Shown: positions 7,512-16,449 of the stretch, in pieces
Numbering within the stretch: the first letter of the stretch is position 1
Layout of the letters: every line of letters starts with the position of its first letter
Origin: Hoeflea sp.
GTDB lineage: Bacteria > Pseudomonadota > Alphaproteobacteria > Rhizobiales > Rhizobiaceae
Assembly (NCBI GenBank): GCA_019084245.1
Contig: JAHRFE010000026.1
Span: forward strand, 1 to 64,000
DNA length: 64,000 nt
Direction of reading: 5' to 3'
Program-made: the position numbers and the translations under genes
The notes under the pieces: generated by a model
What the model was told of the DNA's origin: nothing
Seen by the model: the letters and a program-made list of their open reading frames with translations, nothing else
Database searches by the model: none

Positions 7512-10316
7512 TTGACAGATCAAAACAAACCCGCCGGACCGCTGACGCCAGGCATCGAACCGGTCTCCATCATCGAGGAAATGCAGCGCTCCTATCTCGA
7601 TTACGCCATGAGCGTGATCGTCAGCCGGGCGCTGCCGGATGTGCGTGACGGACTCAAGCCCGTGCACCGCCGCATTCTCTACGCCATGAATGAAGGCGGT
7701 TACCACTGGAACCGCAAATATGTGAAATCGTCCCGCATTATCGGTGACGTGATGGGTAAGTACCACCCGCACGGCGACCAGTCGATCTATGACGCCATGG
7801 TGCGCATGGCGCAGCACTGGTCGATGAGCGCCATGCTGATCGACGGCCAGGGCAATTTCGGCTCGATCGACGGCGATCCGCCGGCCGCGATGCGCTACAC
7901 CGAATCCCGCCTTGCCAAGCTCGCGCACGAGATGCTGGAAGACATCGACAAGGAAACGGTCGATTTCCAGGACACCTATGATTCGTCCGGGTCCGAGCCC
8001 AAGGTCATCCCGGCGCGGTTTCCCAATCTCCTGGTCAACGGCGCGGGCGGCATCGCCGTCGGCATGGCCACCAATATTCCGCCGCACAATCTGGTCGAAG
8101 TGATCAATGCCTGCGTCGCCATCATGGACAATCCGGCGATCGACCTGATCGAGTTGATGAGCATCATGCCGGGTCCGGATTTCCCGACCTCGGGCATCAT
8201 TCTGGGCCAGGCAGGCATCCGCCAGGCCTACGAGACCGGACGCGGCTCGGTGATCATGCGCGGCCGCGTGCATGTCGAGCCGATGCGCAATGACCGCGAG
8301 GCGATCATCATCACCGAGGTTCCCTATCAGGTGAACAAGGCGTCGATGATCGAGAAGATGGCCGAGCTGGTGCGCGACAAGCGCATCGAGGGCATTTCCG
8401 ACCTGCGCGACGAATCCGACCGCCAGGGCTACCGCGTCGTCATCGAATTGAAGCGCGACGCCGTCGCCGACGTCATCATCAACCAGCTCTACCGCTACAC
8501 GCCGCTGCAGTCCTCGTTCGGGGTCAACATGGTGGCGCTCAATGGCGGCAGGCCCGAGCTGATGAACCTCATCGACATGCTCAAGGCCTTCGTGGCGTTC
8601 CGCGAGGATGTCATCACGCGGCGCACCAAGTACCTGTTGCGCAAGTCGCGCGAGCGCGCCCATGTGCTCGTCGGTCTCGCCATCGCGGTCGCCAATATCG
8701 ATGAAGTCATCGCGCTGATCCGCAACGCGCCCGATCCCGCGACCGCGCGCGAGCAGCTGATGACCCGGCGCTGGCCGGCCATGGACGTGGAAAGCCTGAT
8801 CCGGCTGATCGACGATCCGCGCCACCGCATCAACGAGGACGGCACCTACAATCTGTCGGAAGAACAGGCCCGCGCCATTCTCGAATTGCGCCTTGCGCGT
8901 CTGACCGCACTCGGCCGCGACGAGATCGGCGACGAACTCGGCAAGATCGGCGACGAGATCAAGGATTACCTTGAAATCCTCGGCTCGCGCACCCGCGTCC
9001 AGCAGATCGTCAAGGACGAGCTCATCGCCGTGCGCGATGAATTCGGCATTCCCCGCCGCACCGAGATCGCCGAGGGCGGTCCGGACATGGACGACGAGGA
9101 TCTGATCGCACGAGAGGACATGGTCGTCACCGTCAGCCACTCGGGCTACATCAAGCGCGTGCCGCTCGCCACCTACCGGGCGCAGCGCCGCGGCGGCAAG
9201 GGCCGCTCGGGCATGTCGACCAAGGACGAGGATTTCGTCACCCGCCTGTTCGTGGTCAACACCCACACGCCGGTGCTGTTCTTCTCCTCGCGCGGCATCG
9301 TCTACAAGGAAAAGGTCTGGCGCCTGCCGATCGGCACACCGACCTCACGCGGCAAGGCGCTGATCAACATGCTGCCGCTCGAAAAGGGCGAACGCATCAC
9401 CTCGATCATGCCGCTGCCCGAGGACGAGACCAGCTGGGGCGAGCTCGACGTGATGTTCGCCACCACGCGCGGCACCGTGCGCCGCAACAAGCTTAGCGAT
9501 TTCGTCCAGGTCAACCGCAACGGCAAGATCGCCATGAAGCTCGAGACCGAGGGCGACGAGATCCTCAATGTCGAGACCTGCAACGAGTTGAACGACGTGC
9601 TGCTGACCACAGCGCTCGGCCAGTGCATCCGCTTCGCCGTCGATGACGTGCGCGTCTTCGCCGGGCGCAATTCGGTCGGCGTGCGCGGCATTACGCTCGC
9701 GCCGCGCGACTCGATCATCTCGATGACCATCGTCCACCATGTCGACGCCGAGGCCTCCGAACGCGCCGCCTATCTCAAGCGCGCGGTGGCCGAACGGCGC
9801 GCCGCAAGCGGCGACGAGGCTGAGGTCGAGGACGTGGCGCTGGTCGGCGAGGACGCCGTCGAGGCCGGCGATCTCACCGATGAGCGCTACGCCGAGCTCA
9901 AGGCCCGCGAACAGCACATCCTGACGGTCTCCGAAAAGGGCTTCGGCAAGCGCTCGTCGAGCTACGAGTTCCGCATCTCGGGCCGCGGCGGCAAGGGCAT
10001 CCGCGCCACCGACACCTCGAAGACCGGCGAGATCGGCCCGCTCGTGGCAGCCTTCCCGGTGGAAAGCGGTGACCAGATCATGATGGTCTCCGACCGCGGC
10101 CAGGTGATCCGCGTGCCGGTCAACGGCATCCGCATGGCCAGCCGCGCCACCAAGGGCGTGACCATCTTCTCGACCCACAAGGACGAGCGCGTGGTCTCGG
10201 TCGACCGCATCAGCGAGCCCGAACCCGAGGAAGACCTGGAAGACGCCGCCGACGCGGTGATCGAAGCAGGGTCGGAAGCGCCGGATACGGGTGATGGGAC
10301 GTTGCCGGAGGCGTGA
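7512..10316 (+). CDS. gyrA: DNA gyrase subunit A
   Basis: A 934-residue GyrA, the DNA breakage-reunion subunit of gyrase, which works with GyrB to introduce negative supercoils. The catalytic tyrosine lies in AAMRYTESR (Tyr129). The GyrA box QRRGGKG, which distinguishes GyrA from ParC, lies near residue 560 and starts the beta-pinwheel C-terminal domain that wraps DNA. The pinwheel contains an acidic insertion (around [20 protein letters not shown]) and the protein ends in an acidic tail. In the quinolone-resistance region the sequence is [12 protein letters not shown]: the position equivalent to E. coli Ser83 is Gln90 and Asp87 is kept (Asp94). The TTG start at 7512 is supported by the N-terminal MTDQ... 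typical of rhizobial GyrA. A promoter lies upstream and a terminator follows. Confidence 0.97.
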   Translation: MTDQNKPAGPLTPGIEPVSIIEEMQRSYLDYAMSVIVSRALPDVRDGLKPVHRRILYAMNEGGYHWNRKYVKSSRIIGDVMGKYHPHGDQSIYDAMVRMAQHWSMSAMLIDGQGNFGSIDGDPPAAMRYTESRLAKLAHEMLEDIDKETVDFQDTYDSSGSEPKVIPARFPNLLVNGAGGIAVGMATNIPPHNLVEVINACVAIMDNPAIDLIELMSIMPGPDFPTSGIILGQAGIRQAYETGRGSVIMRGRVHVEPMRNDREAIIITEVPYQVNKASMIEKMAELVRDKRIEGISDLRDESDRQGYRVVIELKRDAVADVIINQLYRYTPLQSSFGVNMVALNGGRPELMNLIDMLKAFVAFREDVITRRTKYLLRKSRERAHVLVGLAIAVANIDEVIALIRNAPDPATAREQLMTRRWPAMDVESLIRLIDDPRHRINEDGTYNLSEEQARAILELRLARLTALGRDEIGDELGKIGDEIKDYLEILGSRTRVQQIVKDELIAVRDEFGIPRRTEIAEGGPDMDDEDLIAREDMVVTVSHSGYIKRVPLATYRAQRRGGKGRSGMSTKDEDFVTRLFVVNTHTPVLFFSSRGIVYKEKVWRLPIGTPTSRGKALINMLPLEKGERITSIMPLPEDETSWGELDVMFATTRGTVRRNKLSDFVQVNRNGKIAMKLETEGDEILNVETCNELNDVLLTTALGQCIRFAVDDVRVFAGRNSVGVRGITLAPRDSIISMTIVHHVDAEASERAAYLKRAVAERRAASGDEAEVEDVALVGEDAVEAGDLTDERYAELKAREQHILTVSEKGFGKRSSSYEFRISGRGGKGIRATDTSKTGEIGPLVAAFPVESGDQIMMVSDRGQVIRVPVNGIRMASRATKGVTIFSTHKDERVVSVDRISEPEPEEDLEDAADAVIEAGSEAPDTGDGTLPEA

Positions 10317-10341
10317 GTGGCGACAGTTTGAATGTGCAAAG

Positions 10342-10368
10342 GCCGGGGAGCGATTCCCGGCTTTTTTT
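10342..10368 (+). terminator. gyrA: Intrinsic terminator after gyrA
   Basis: GCCGGG...CCCGGC stem with a short GA/TT extension and a GCGA loop, followed by seven T. It begins 26 bp after the gyrA stop codon. Confidence 0.85.
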
Positions 10369-10449
10369 ATGGGGGGCGCGGCTAAGGGCGGGACGCGGGC
10401 CTACGCTTCACGGGGAACGAAGGAAGGCAACAAAGCCGTCGACTGTCCG

Positions 10450-10468
10450 GTGTTGGAGTGTCCAACAC
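10450..10468. other. Inverted repeat between gyrA and the receiver gene
   Basis: GTGTTGGA - GTG - TCCAACAC is a perfect 8-bp inverted repeat, downstream of both converging genes. It lacks a T run on either strand, so it is a weak terminator at best, or a protein-binding site. Confidence 0.3.
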
Positions 10469-10554
10469 TGATGAAATGTTCGCAGGAGTGGTCATGATTG
10501 GCCCGAAGCGAAAGAGCTCTGAAGGTTGTCGTGCCTCCCGGTAGGTGAAGGGAT

Positions 10555-10947
10555 TCAGACGGCCGCAGTGTGCGTGCTCTCGCTGGAGAGCAGGTTTGCC
10601 ATTGCCTCGGTAATGGTGATCTCGTCGTAAGGCTTTGAGAAGAAGCTGCTTCCCCCCGGCAGCATGCTCTCCGCGACAATTTCAGCACCGGATGCAATGA
10701 TCAGCTTCACCGGCGGCCATCGATCACGGATGTAGTGGGACAGCTTGATACCGTCCATCGTCCCCGGCATCTGAACATCCGTGAACACCAGGTCGATGTC
10801 GTCGCGCAGTTCGAGGATGCGGATTGCCTCGTCAGCATCGCCAGCCTCCAGCGCTTCGTAGCCCGACGAAAGGACGAGATCGACTGCGCTCATCCGTATT
10901 ATCGGACTGTCTTCCACAATCAGGACGACCGGTCTGCCATTCTTCAT
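10555..10947 (-). CDS. Stand-alone response-regulator receiver protein
   Basis: A 130-residue CheY-like receiver domain with no output domain. The acidic pocket is in VVLIVEDSPIIR, the phospho-acceptor Asp in LVFTDVQMPG, the conserved Thr/Ser position is Ser in LIIASGA, and the Lys is in FFSKPYDE. Such proteins relay phosphate or act by protein-protein contact. It lies 67 bp downstream of a HisKA_2 kinase on the same strand and the two are probably one operon and a cognate pair. The extended QMPGTMDGIKL loop is common in rhizobial single-domain receivers encoded near HWE/HisKA_2 kinases. Confidence 0.88.
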   Translation of the reverse strand: MKNGRPVVLIVEDSPIIRMSAVDLVLSSGYEALEAGDADEAIRILELRDDIDLVFTDVQMPGTMDGIKLSHYIRDRWPPVKLIIASGAEIVAESMLPGGSSFFSKPYDEITITEAMANLLSSESTHTAAV

Positions 10948-11014
10948 TGTTGTCTCGTTGTATGAGGGTGGCCGCGATGCCGCAGCTGTTAACGGTTGGG
11001 GAGCAGTCTTGTTC

Positions 11015-12067
11015 CTATGCTGCTGAATACATGTCTGCCCGGAGGCCCGATGCTTCCCGATGGCTTATTGTGACCACCGTGCCCGGGTTCCCGCTGCTCA
11101 ACGTAATTTCGCTATTCAGGTTCTTCACAAGCGCCTCCACGATACCGGTCCCCAATCCTGCCTTGGGTGCATCGTCCCCGTCGGGCATTCCGATTCCGTT
11201 GTCGGAAATGGACAGCGTCCAGTCCTTGCCTGACGATTGGTAGTCGATCACGATGGTCCCGGTCCGCTCGTCTGAAAAGGCATGTTTGAGGGCATTGATC
11301 ACGAGTTCGGTTACGATGAGCCCCAGACTGATGGATACGTCCGCAACCACGGTGCTATCATCGACCTTCACTTCTATCGATAGCCTCTCGGGATCCGCAA
11401 TCATCGACGCGCCGAGACTTTGGCAAAGTTGCGTGAAGTAGGCACGGAGTTCAACACTTCCGCCAGCGGATGTGGAAAGCTGTCGTTGCAGCTCTGCGAT
11501 CGACATGATGCGGTGACGGGCGTTGTGAAGATGTCCACGGACCTCCTCCGACTGAACGCGACGTGCACTCTGCATCAGGACGCTGGCAATAATCTGCAGG
11601 CTGTTGGCCACCCTATGCTGGACTTCCTGCAGCAACATGGCCTTGTCGCGAACCAGATCATCCTTCAGGCGAGCTTCGGCACGCATCTCGGTCACATCGG
11701 TTATGGCGAGGAGCAGGCGAATATGATCGAGGTCGCCGTCATCGAGCGTTCGTGCATTGACGACCATTTGTCGCGTCTTCTGGTTTGGTCGCTTCAGTTC
11801 GATCTCGTAGGCATCGATGCTGGCGCTGCCATTCGCGGTCGCCTTCAACAGTGACGCGAGCCTTGGCATCGCCCATTCCCCGTCTCCCAGTTCGCCGATG
11901 CGCTTGCCAGGGACGGACGCGGGGTCGATCTCGAACGCCCGGCAGAAGGATGCGCTTGCTACAATTATTCTGAGATCATCAGAGAGGAACAGCAGCGGCT
12001 CGTTGGAGGACATCACCACGGCAAGTGTGCTCGCCGATTCGAAGTGTGCTGTTGGTAGCTGTGGCAT
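11015..12067 (-). CDS. PAS-containing HisKA_2-family sensor histidine kinase
   Basis: About 350 residues, no transmembrane segments, so a cytoplasmic sensor. A PAS domain occupies the N-terminal third (LLFLSDDLRIIVASASFCRA). The HisKA_2 phospho-acceptor region follows: MLLQEVQHRVANSLQIIAS with His in QHR. The ATPase part has an N box GLIVTELVINALKHAF, a G1 box DNGIGMP and a G2 stretch GLGTGIVEAL. HisKA_2 kinases typically phosphorylate single-domain receivers and take part in light, stress or general-stress signalling in alphaproteobacteria. The start at 12067 (MPQLPTAHFESAS) matches the usual beginning of this group; the frame stays open to 12208. The partner receiver is the next gene downstream. 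Confidence 0.88.
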   Translation of the reverse strand: MPQLPTAHFESASTLAVVMSSNEPLLFLSDDLRIIVASASFCRAFEIDPASVPGKRIGELGDGEWAMPRLASLLKATANGSASIDAYEIELKRPNQKTRQMVVNARTLDDGDLDHIRLLLAITDVTEMRAEARLKDDLVRDKAMLLQEVQHRVANSLQIIASVLMQSARRVQSEEVRGHLHNARHRIMSIAELQRQLSTSAGGSVELRAYFTQLCQSLGASMIADPERLSIEVKVDDSTVVADVSISLGLIVTELVINALKHAFSDERTGTIVIDYQSSGKDWTLSISDNGIGMPDGDDAPKAGLGTGIVEALVKNLNSEITLSSGNPGTVVTISHREASGLRADMYSAA

Positions 12068-12517
12068 GAAAGGGCCCTCATGGGCCGACGACTCACGGCG
12101 CAAGTCAGGATTCGGCAGGATCGTCGAAATGCTTGCAAGGCCAAGGTCCGACATTGGCACTATAGCACGCCTGATGGGCGGGGATCGCATTAATAATCCC
12201 AACGTCACCGCAGCACTGTCGCAGGGCTCGGTGTAAGCGCGGGCGTAGGCTAGCCCGGGCGAACGGCAGCTTCCGGCAACAACACCGCCGATCGAAAATG
12301 ACCGACTGGTCTCACATCAGCCATTCACTGCGCTTCGAAGCAACGGCGGCAAAGGGCCGAAAGTTGCGGGGTCACCGTTGCCCGCTCTTCCGGCAAGTCC
12401 CTCGCTCAACAGCAGCAAGCCCGCCGCCAATAGCCCCGACCGCATCCCCACTCCTGCCACAATCTGGCAGCAACCCATGCTACACTCGTGCGTCGCCATC
12501 CACCCGGAGTCCCGCCC
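12068..12517. other. Divergent intergenic region, no gene recognised
   Basis: About 450 bp between the minus-strand kinase and the plus-strand WYL regulator. It must hold both promoters; I see no convincing -35/-10 pair, RNA gene or repeat. Part of it (to 12208) is an open N-terminal extension of the kinase frame that does not look conserved. Confidence 0.4.
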
Positions 12518-13273
12518 TTGTCCCGCGCCGCCCGTCTTCTCGATCTTCTGCAGGCCTTCCGGCGCTACAAGCGCCCGGTGAGCGGGGCGACGCTGGCGGC
12601 GGAGCTCGGCGTGTCGCTTCGCACAATCTACCGCGATATCGACGCGCTCAAGGCGCAAGGGGCGGCGATCGACGGGGAGGCGGGGGTTGGCTTCGTGCTC
12701 AAGCCCGGCTTCATGCTGCCGCCGCTGATGTTCTCCGAAGACGAGATCGAGGCGCTTGTGCTGGGTTCGCGCTGGGTGGCCGGGCAGGCCGACCAGCCGC
12801 TCGGGGCTGCGGCGCTCAACGCGCTCGCCAAGATCGCAGCCGTCCTGCCCGACGATCTCAAGGCGGGACTCGACGAGTCCACCCTGCTGATCGTTCCGCG
12901 CGAGCGGCTGACGGCGGGCGAGAGCGAATTGCCGCTGATCCGCGACGCCATCCGCGGAAACCGCAAGCTCACCATCTCCTATGCCGACGTCAACGGGGCG
13001 GCCAGCCGGCGCACCATCTGGCCGATCGCGCTGGCATTTTTCGACCGCGCCCGCATGATCGTCGCCTGGTGCGAATTGCGCAATGATTTCCGCCATTTCC
13101 GCGCTGACCGAATCGTCAGCCTGACGCTCGAGCCGATGCGCTACCCACAGCGCCGCGCCACCTTGATGAAACAGTGGCAGGCGCGGGAGGACAGCCATCT
13201 CAGCGCCCGGCGGGATGCGTGCCAGGCGGGGGCGGGGGCCGCCGCGCCATTAAAAGGCCCGGCCCAGGGATAG
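12518..13273 (+). CDS. YafY/DeoR-type HTH regulator with WYL domain
   Basis: A regulator of about 251 residues. The N-terminal winged helix reads ARLLDLLQAFRRYKRPVSGA then LAAELGVSLRTIYRDIDALK, the HTH_11 pattern. A WYL sensor domain follows from about residue 135 (IRGNRKLTISYADVNGAASR; FDRARMIVAWCELRNDFRHF; DRIVSL), where the family binds ligands such as nucleotides. The C-terminus is Ala/Gly-rich and unlike the family. A TTG start at 12518 with CCGGAG about 8 bp upstream fits the domain start; the frame is open back to 12488. Targets are unknown, and the neighbours do not suggest one. Confidence 0.85.
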   Translation: MSRAARLLDLLQAFRRYKRPVSGATLAAELGVSLRTIYRDIDALKAQGAAIDGEAGVGFVLKPGFMLPPLMFSEDEIEALVLGSRWVAGQADQPLGAAALNALAKIAAVLPDDLKAGLDESTLLIVPRERLTAGESELPLIRDAIRGNRKLTISYADVNGAASRRTIWPIALAFFDRARMIVAWCELRNDFRHFRADRIVSLTLEPMRYPQRRATLMKQWQAREDSHLSARRDACQAGAGAAAPLKGPAQG

Positions 13274-13320
13274 GACCGCGAACCGGGCTGAAAGTCTGGA
13301 GGATGCTTGGTCGACGAAGT

Positions 13321-13446
13321 CTATCTGGAGTTGATCCAGACGGTCTCAGTCGATTTTTCAGGAATCTGACGGCGCAATGCTCCGAGCACCAGGCCACTGA
13401 ACAGTACGACAATCGCTACGGCAAGCAATGCAAGAGCTATGGTCAT
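13321..13446 (-). CDS. Small single-TM membrane protein (41 aa)
   Basis: An ATG at 13446 with AGGAAGG seven bases upstream opens a 41-codon frame. The first 24 residues are one hydrophobic helix (MTIALALLAVAIVVLFSGLV, then LGAL), followed by a basic RRQIPEKSTE stretch and WINSR. The positive-inside rule places the C-terminus in the cytoplasm. Length and shape recall KdpF-like or other small membrane subunits, but no kdp genes are near and no family is recognised. The strong ribosome-binding site and clean membrane helix argue for a real gene. It is convergent with the WYL regulator and is followed upstream by a repeat-filled region. Confidence 0.6.
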   Translation of the reverse strand: MTIALALLAVAIVVLFSGLVLGALRRQIPEKSTETVWINSR

Positions 13447-13653
13447 GGCGTTTTCCTTCCTACGCACGCATCTTCATTGCCAACACCATGACAAACCCTG
13501 AATGAACCTAACCTGAATGGGATTATGGATAATGATTGGTTAGGAGGGACGCGCTGTATGCATGTCGCCATCGAACGGAGGCAATCCCTCTCCGTCTTCG
13601 CTGCCTGGAGCCCTCGCGCCGAAGATCCGGAGGCGGGTTCCGGCCCCTCGTCT

Positions 13654-13764
13654 CGTCATCCTCGGCCGTCGTGCCGAGGATCTACTGACGTCCGCCCCAA
13701 AACAGTCGGACCAGCGGTCGAACCGACGGTCCAGTAGATCCTCGGGACAGGCCCGAGGAGGACG
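13654..13764. repeat. Dispersed palindromic repeat, family A, copy 1
   Basis: Begins CGTCATCCTCGGCC and ends CCCGAGGAGGACG, imperfect terminal inverted repeats, with internal GCCGAGGATCTAC...GTAGATCCTCGG arms. A second copy is at 13847-13957 and a diverged one at 22151-22282. It has no coding capacity of its own. It is likely a RIME/REP-type intergenic element. Confidence 0.75.
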
Positions 13765-13846
13765 GCGGAGGGGACCGTGCCGGTGTCGGTTCTCCTGTCG
13801 CGACCATGCCCAAGGAGCACGTGAGGCGGGCTCCGCCCCCGCGCTC

Positions 13847-13957
13847 CGTCATCCTCGGCCGTCGTGCCGAGGATCTACGGGCGTCCGCTCCAAGACAGTT
13901 GGACCGGTGGGAAAACCGAAGGACCAGCAGATCCTCGGGACAAGCCCGAGGAGCATG
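13847..13957. repeat. Dispersed palindromic repeat, family A, copy 2
   Basis: Nearly the same as copy 1 at 13654-13764, including CGTCATCCTCGGCCGTCGTG at the start and GATCCTCGGGACAAGCCCGA towards the end. It is flanked by GCGGGCTCCGSCCCCGCGCTC, which recurs just before the family B copy at 13983, so the spacer was duplicated too. Confidence 0.75.
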
Positions 13958-13982
13958 CGAGGCGGGCTCCGGCCCCGCGCTC

Positions 13983-14096
13983 CGTCATCCCGGCCCTTGA
14001 GCCGGGATCCAGCGACCGCGCGTCCGCGCGGTGGAAGAGTCTTTTCAGCCCAAGGACTTGGGCTGGCTGGATGCCGGACCAGGTCCGGCATGACGG
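13983..14096. repeat. Dispersed palindromic repeat, family B, copy 1
   Basis: Begins CGTCATCCCGGCCCTTGAGC and ends GGTCCGGCATGACGG, with internal CAAGGACTTGGGCTGGCTGG. A second copy at 20540-20653 matches along its length. The ends form an inverted repeat (CGTCAT...ATGACG). Confidence 0.8.
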
Positions 14097-14174
14097 CGTC
14101 TGCAAGAATGCCCCGGAGAGGCATTTGAACTCCTGGAGTATGCTTAGGCGTCCGTCCGGCCACCAGCCCCGCCT

Positions 14175-15086
14175 TCAGGTCAGGTGCACGGCTCCGGGAA
14201 GCGCCGTGCCGAAATCCGGGCCGCCGGGGCGGGGCTCGGGCAGGGTTTCGAACAGCGCCATGATCTCCTGGTCGCTCAAGCCTTCCTCGAGTTCCGTGGT
14301 CCAGACCCTGAATGAGGACAGCTGGTAGGCGCCGAACGAGGTGATCATCGCCACGTCGGCGGCGTCGGCGCCGCGCACCATCAGGATGCGGCCGATGCGC
14401 GGCACGTTGTAACGCGCGTCCACCGTGTGCCAGCTGCCGCCCAGATAGACCTCGAACCAGGCGCAGAAATCGTCAAAGCCTGAATCCGGAACGCCGATGT
14501 CGCCGAGATAGCCGCTGGCGTAGCGCGCCGGGATATTCATGGCGCGGCAGAGGCTGACGCCGAGATGGGCGAAGTCGCGGCAGACACCGGATTTTTCCTC
14601 AAGCACGTCACGCGCGGTCTTGTCGGGTCGACCGAACTTGTAGCCGAAGGTCACGTGGTTGTGGACAAAATTGCAGATCGCCTGCACCCGCGGCCAGCCT
14701 TCCTGGGTGTTGCCGAAATTGGCCCAGGCAAAATTGCCAAGCGAGTCGGAATCGCAATAGCGGCTGGCGGTGAGAAAGCCGAGCGTGGCGCTGGGCAGGT
14801 CCTCGATCCGGTGCTGGATGGCGAAGGACGGCACAGTGTCCGGCGCGCCCGAGACCTCGGCCACGCAATCGGACCAGAAGGTGGTGGTGCCGGTATCGGC
14901 GACGGCGCGCGAAATACGGTTGCCGTAGCGGTCCACATAGACCCCGATCGGGGTCATGCTGGTGGTCCGGACGTAATCCGCACCGATCAGCCGGCCGTTG
15001 AATTCCGTGTGCGTCGACAAGGCCAGCAGCATGGGAACAGGCGCGGGGCAATCGACGATAATCTCGAAACCAAATCTGATGAGCAT
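14175..15086 (-). CDS. Transglutaminase-like cysteine protease family protein
   Basis: A 303-residue cytoplasmic protein. The transglutaminase-like core has the catalytic Cys in EKSGVCRDFAHLGVSLCRAM, and the His and Asp in FEVYLGGSWHTVDARYNVP, giving an intact Cys-His-Asp triad. The N-terminal 120 residues form the beta-rich domain found in bacterial proteins of this COG1305 group. Such enzymes are presumed peptidases or amidases; physiological substrates are mostly unknown. AAGGGA precedes the ATG at 15086. It stands alone, flanked by repeats on one side and a gene-poor stretch on the other. Confidence 0.85.
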   Translation of the reverse strand: MLIRFGFEIIVDCPAPVPMLLALSTHTEFNGRLIGADYVRTTSMTPIGVYVDRYGNRISRAVADTGTTTFWSDCVAEVSGAPDTVPSFAIQHRIEDLPSATLGFLTASRYCDSDSLGNFAWANFGNTQEGWPRVQAICNFVHNHVTFGYKFGRPDKTARDVLEEKSGVCRDFAHLGVSLCRAMNIPARYASGYLGDIGVPDSGFDDFCAWFEVYLGGSWHTVDARYNVPRIGRILMVRGADAADVAMITSFGAYQLSSFRVWTTELEEGLSDQEIMALFETLPEPRPGGPDFGTALPGAVHLT

Positions 15087-15548
15087 GCCATTCCCTTTGT
15101 TAGACTATGAATCGTGGCCGCGGCTTTCCGGCGGCTGAGGCAACGCGCGGGAGCAGCGCTGCAAATGGCTTGGGAGGTCTCGCAACTCCATTATGGCACG
15201 CTGCCCGAAGAATTCACCCACTTATTCTGAATTGGCCATTCAAGGCCGTTTCGCGCGCCTTGTTGCTATGCCGGGTTTGAGCGCGTCTGACAACGATCTG
15301 GAGGCAGGATCGTTCCGGACAGAGGCAAGAAATCGCTCAGGACAGCCTCGCCAGCAAGCTCGGTTGCGACTTTTGCCTTGTATAAACCGCAATTGAGGTG
15401 CATGGATCTTGCGTTATCTTTCAAGCGCCCAGCATCCTGCCGGCAATCGGTTCTCAGGCTCTCCGCTTGTTCTTCGACCCCGAATGAAAAAACCCGCAAG
15501 CAGCGTGATCGCGCGCGCTTGGGCACGATATGTATTGGGACTGAATCA
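15087..15548. other. Intergenic region without recognisable gene
   Basis: About 460 bp between the divergent transglutaminase-like gene and a small conserved gene. Short open frames exist but none has a convincing start, ribosome site or domain. The promoters of both neighbours must be here; I could not place them. Confidence 0.4.
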
Positions 15549-15761
15549 ATGGCCAAGAATGTTTTTACCAAGGGGCAGCAAGTCTCGCTCCAATCCCGCG
15601 TCGGTCTGTCTCCGCGCACCCCGACCGAGTTCACCGTGCTGTTGCGCCTGCCGGACAATGGCGGCAAGCCGCAATACCGGATCCGCAACGACGAGCAGGG
15701 TCACGAACGCGTCGAGCAGGGCAGCAATCTCGAATTGATCGAGACCGTCAAGAGCTCCTGA
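15549..15761 (+). CDS. Small conserved rhizobial-type protein (70 aa)
   Basis: Seventy residues starting MAKNVFTKGQQVSLQSRVGL, hydrophilic, rich in beta-prone segments (TEFTVLLRLPDNGGKPQYRI; ERVEQGSNLELIE). No membrane or secretion signal. The alternating pattern suggests a small beta-barrel, but no named domain is recognised. The frame is open much further upstream (to 15378) but that part does not look like protein and the ATG at 15549 is the natural start. It heads a row of small same-strand genes leading to coaD. Confidence 0.65.
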   Translation: MAKNVFTKGQQVSLQSRVGLSPRTPTEFTVLLRLPDNGGKPQYRIRNDEQGHERVEQGSNLELIETVKSS

Positions 15762-15885
15762 TGCCAATGCCGCATCTGGCTGTTCCAGCCCGGATGCTAT
15801 AGATTACCATAGCTCTCATGAGTGTGGCGACTCCCTGTCTGAACCGATCCCGGTTCGGAGGGTTTGCCCGGAAACAGGAAATGTC

Positions 15886-16026
15886 ATGGCCAAAGGTCAA
15901 ATGAAGAAGAGCAAGGAAATCCGCAAGCCCAAGAAGGACAAGGCCGAAGCCAAGGCCGCGCCGGCTTTGGGCTCCGCGGTCAAGCAGCTGGACACCAATC
16001 CGTTCCAGAAAAAAACCAAGAAGTGA
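15886..16026 (+). CDS. Small Lys-rich protein (46 aa)
   Basis: An ATG at 15886, preceded by CAGGAA, opens 46 codons: MAKGQMKKSKEIRKPKKDK then an Ala-rich stretch and QLDTNPFQKKTKK. It is strongly basic and probably disordered, suggesting nucleic-acid or ribosome contact, though this is inference only. It lies between two other small genes on the same strand. An out-of-frame ATG at 15881 stops after seven codons. The reading frame has coherent GC-rich codon use, supporting a real gene. Confidence 0.6.
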   Translation: MAKGQMKKSKEIRKPKKDKAEAKAAPALGSAVKQLDTNPFQKKTKK

Positions 16027-16060
16027 CGGCCGGTTCGGCCAGGCGCGCGGGGGCGGGACG

Positions 16061-16321
16061 ATGTTAGGTTTTCCCAACCAGATGAGCAGCTTCGACGAAG
16101 AGGCCGGAACCTTCCGTTTCTCGGGCTATGACGGCGTGATGGAAGTCCATTTCGTGCTCGAAGCGCCGGCGCTGGAACAGATCGCCGGGCTCACCCGCTC
16201 GCCCGAGACCGATTACCGGGCGGCCTTCGATCAGCGGCGCGCGCAGATCGAAGCAGCCGCCATCCGCGCCTACAAGAAGCACCGCAAGAACCTGGTCTTT
16301 CTGTCGATCGCCGACTTTTAG
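16061..16321 (+). CDS. DUF1488-family protein
   Basis: An 86-residue protein of the DUF1488 type, with the usual opening MLGFPNQMSSFDEEAGTFRF (family members begin with a short segment about new residues fitting a folded beta hairpin) and a helical second half (FDQRRAQIEAAAIRAYKKHR). Function is unknown. The start ATG at 16061 follows a GGGACG. It is 34 bp after the Lys-rich small protein and 128 bp before coaD. Confidence 0.7.
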   Translation: MLGFPNQMSSFDEEAGTFRFSGYDGVMEVHFVLEAPALEQIAGLTRSPETDYRAAFDQRRAQIEAAAIRAYKKHRKNLVFLSIADF

Positions 16322-16449
16322 CTCGCGAACGGCGGAAATTCGCAGTTCTGCGCCGTTTCTTGCCCGCGTCAGCGGCCGGGTCCGGGCGATTCTCCGCTTG
16401 AAGCGCACTCCCTGACATGACAAAAGGCCATGACAACAGGATTACAGTC

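Noticed and set aside
7470-9266. 598-codon open frame antisense to gyrA
   Set aside because: Exact antisense of a certain gene, in a frame opened by GC-rich codon bias; amino-acid content is unnatural (rich in His, Asp, Arg, Ala) and there is no domain.
13500-14170. Possible CRISPR array because of spaced repeats
   Set aside because: Repeats are about 110 bp, internally palindromic and of two different families, with no short regular spacers or cas genes.
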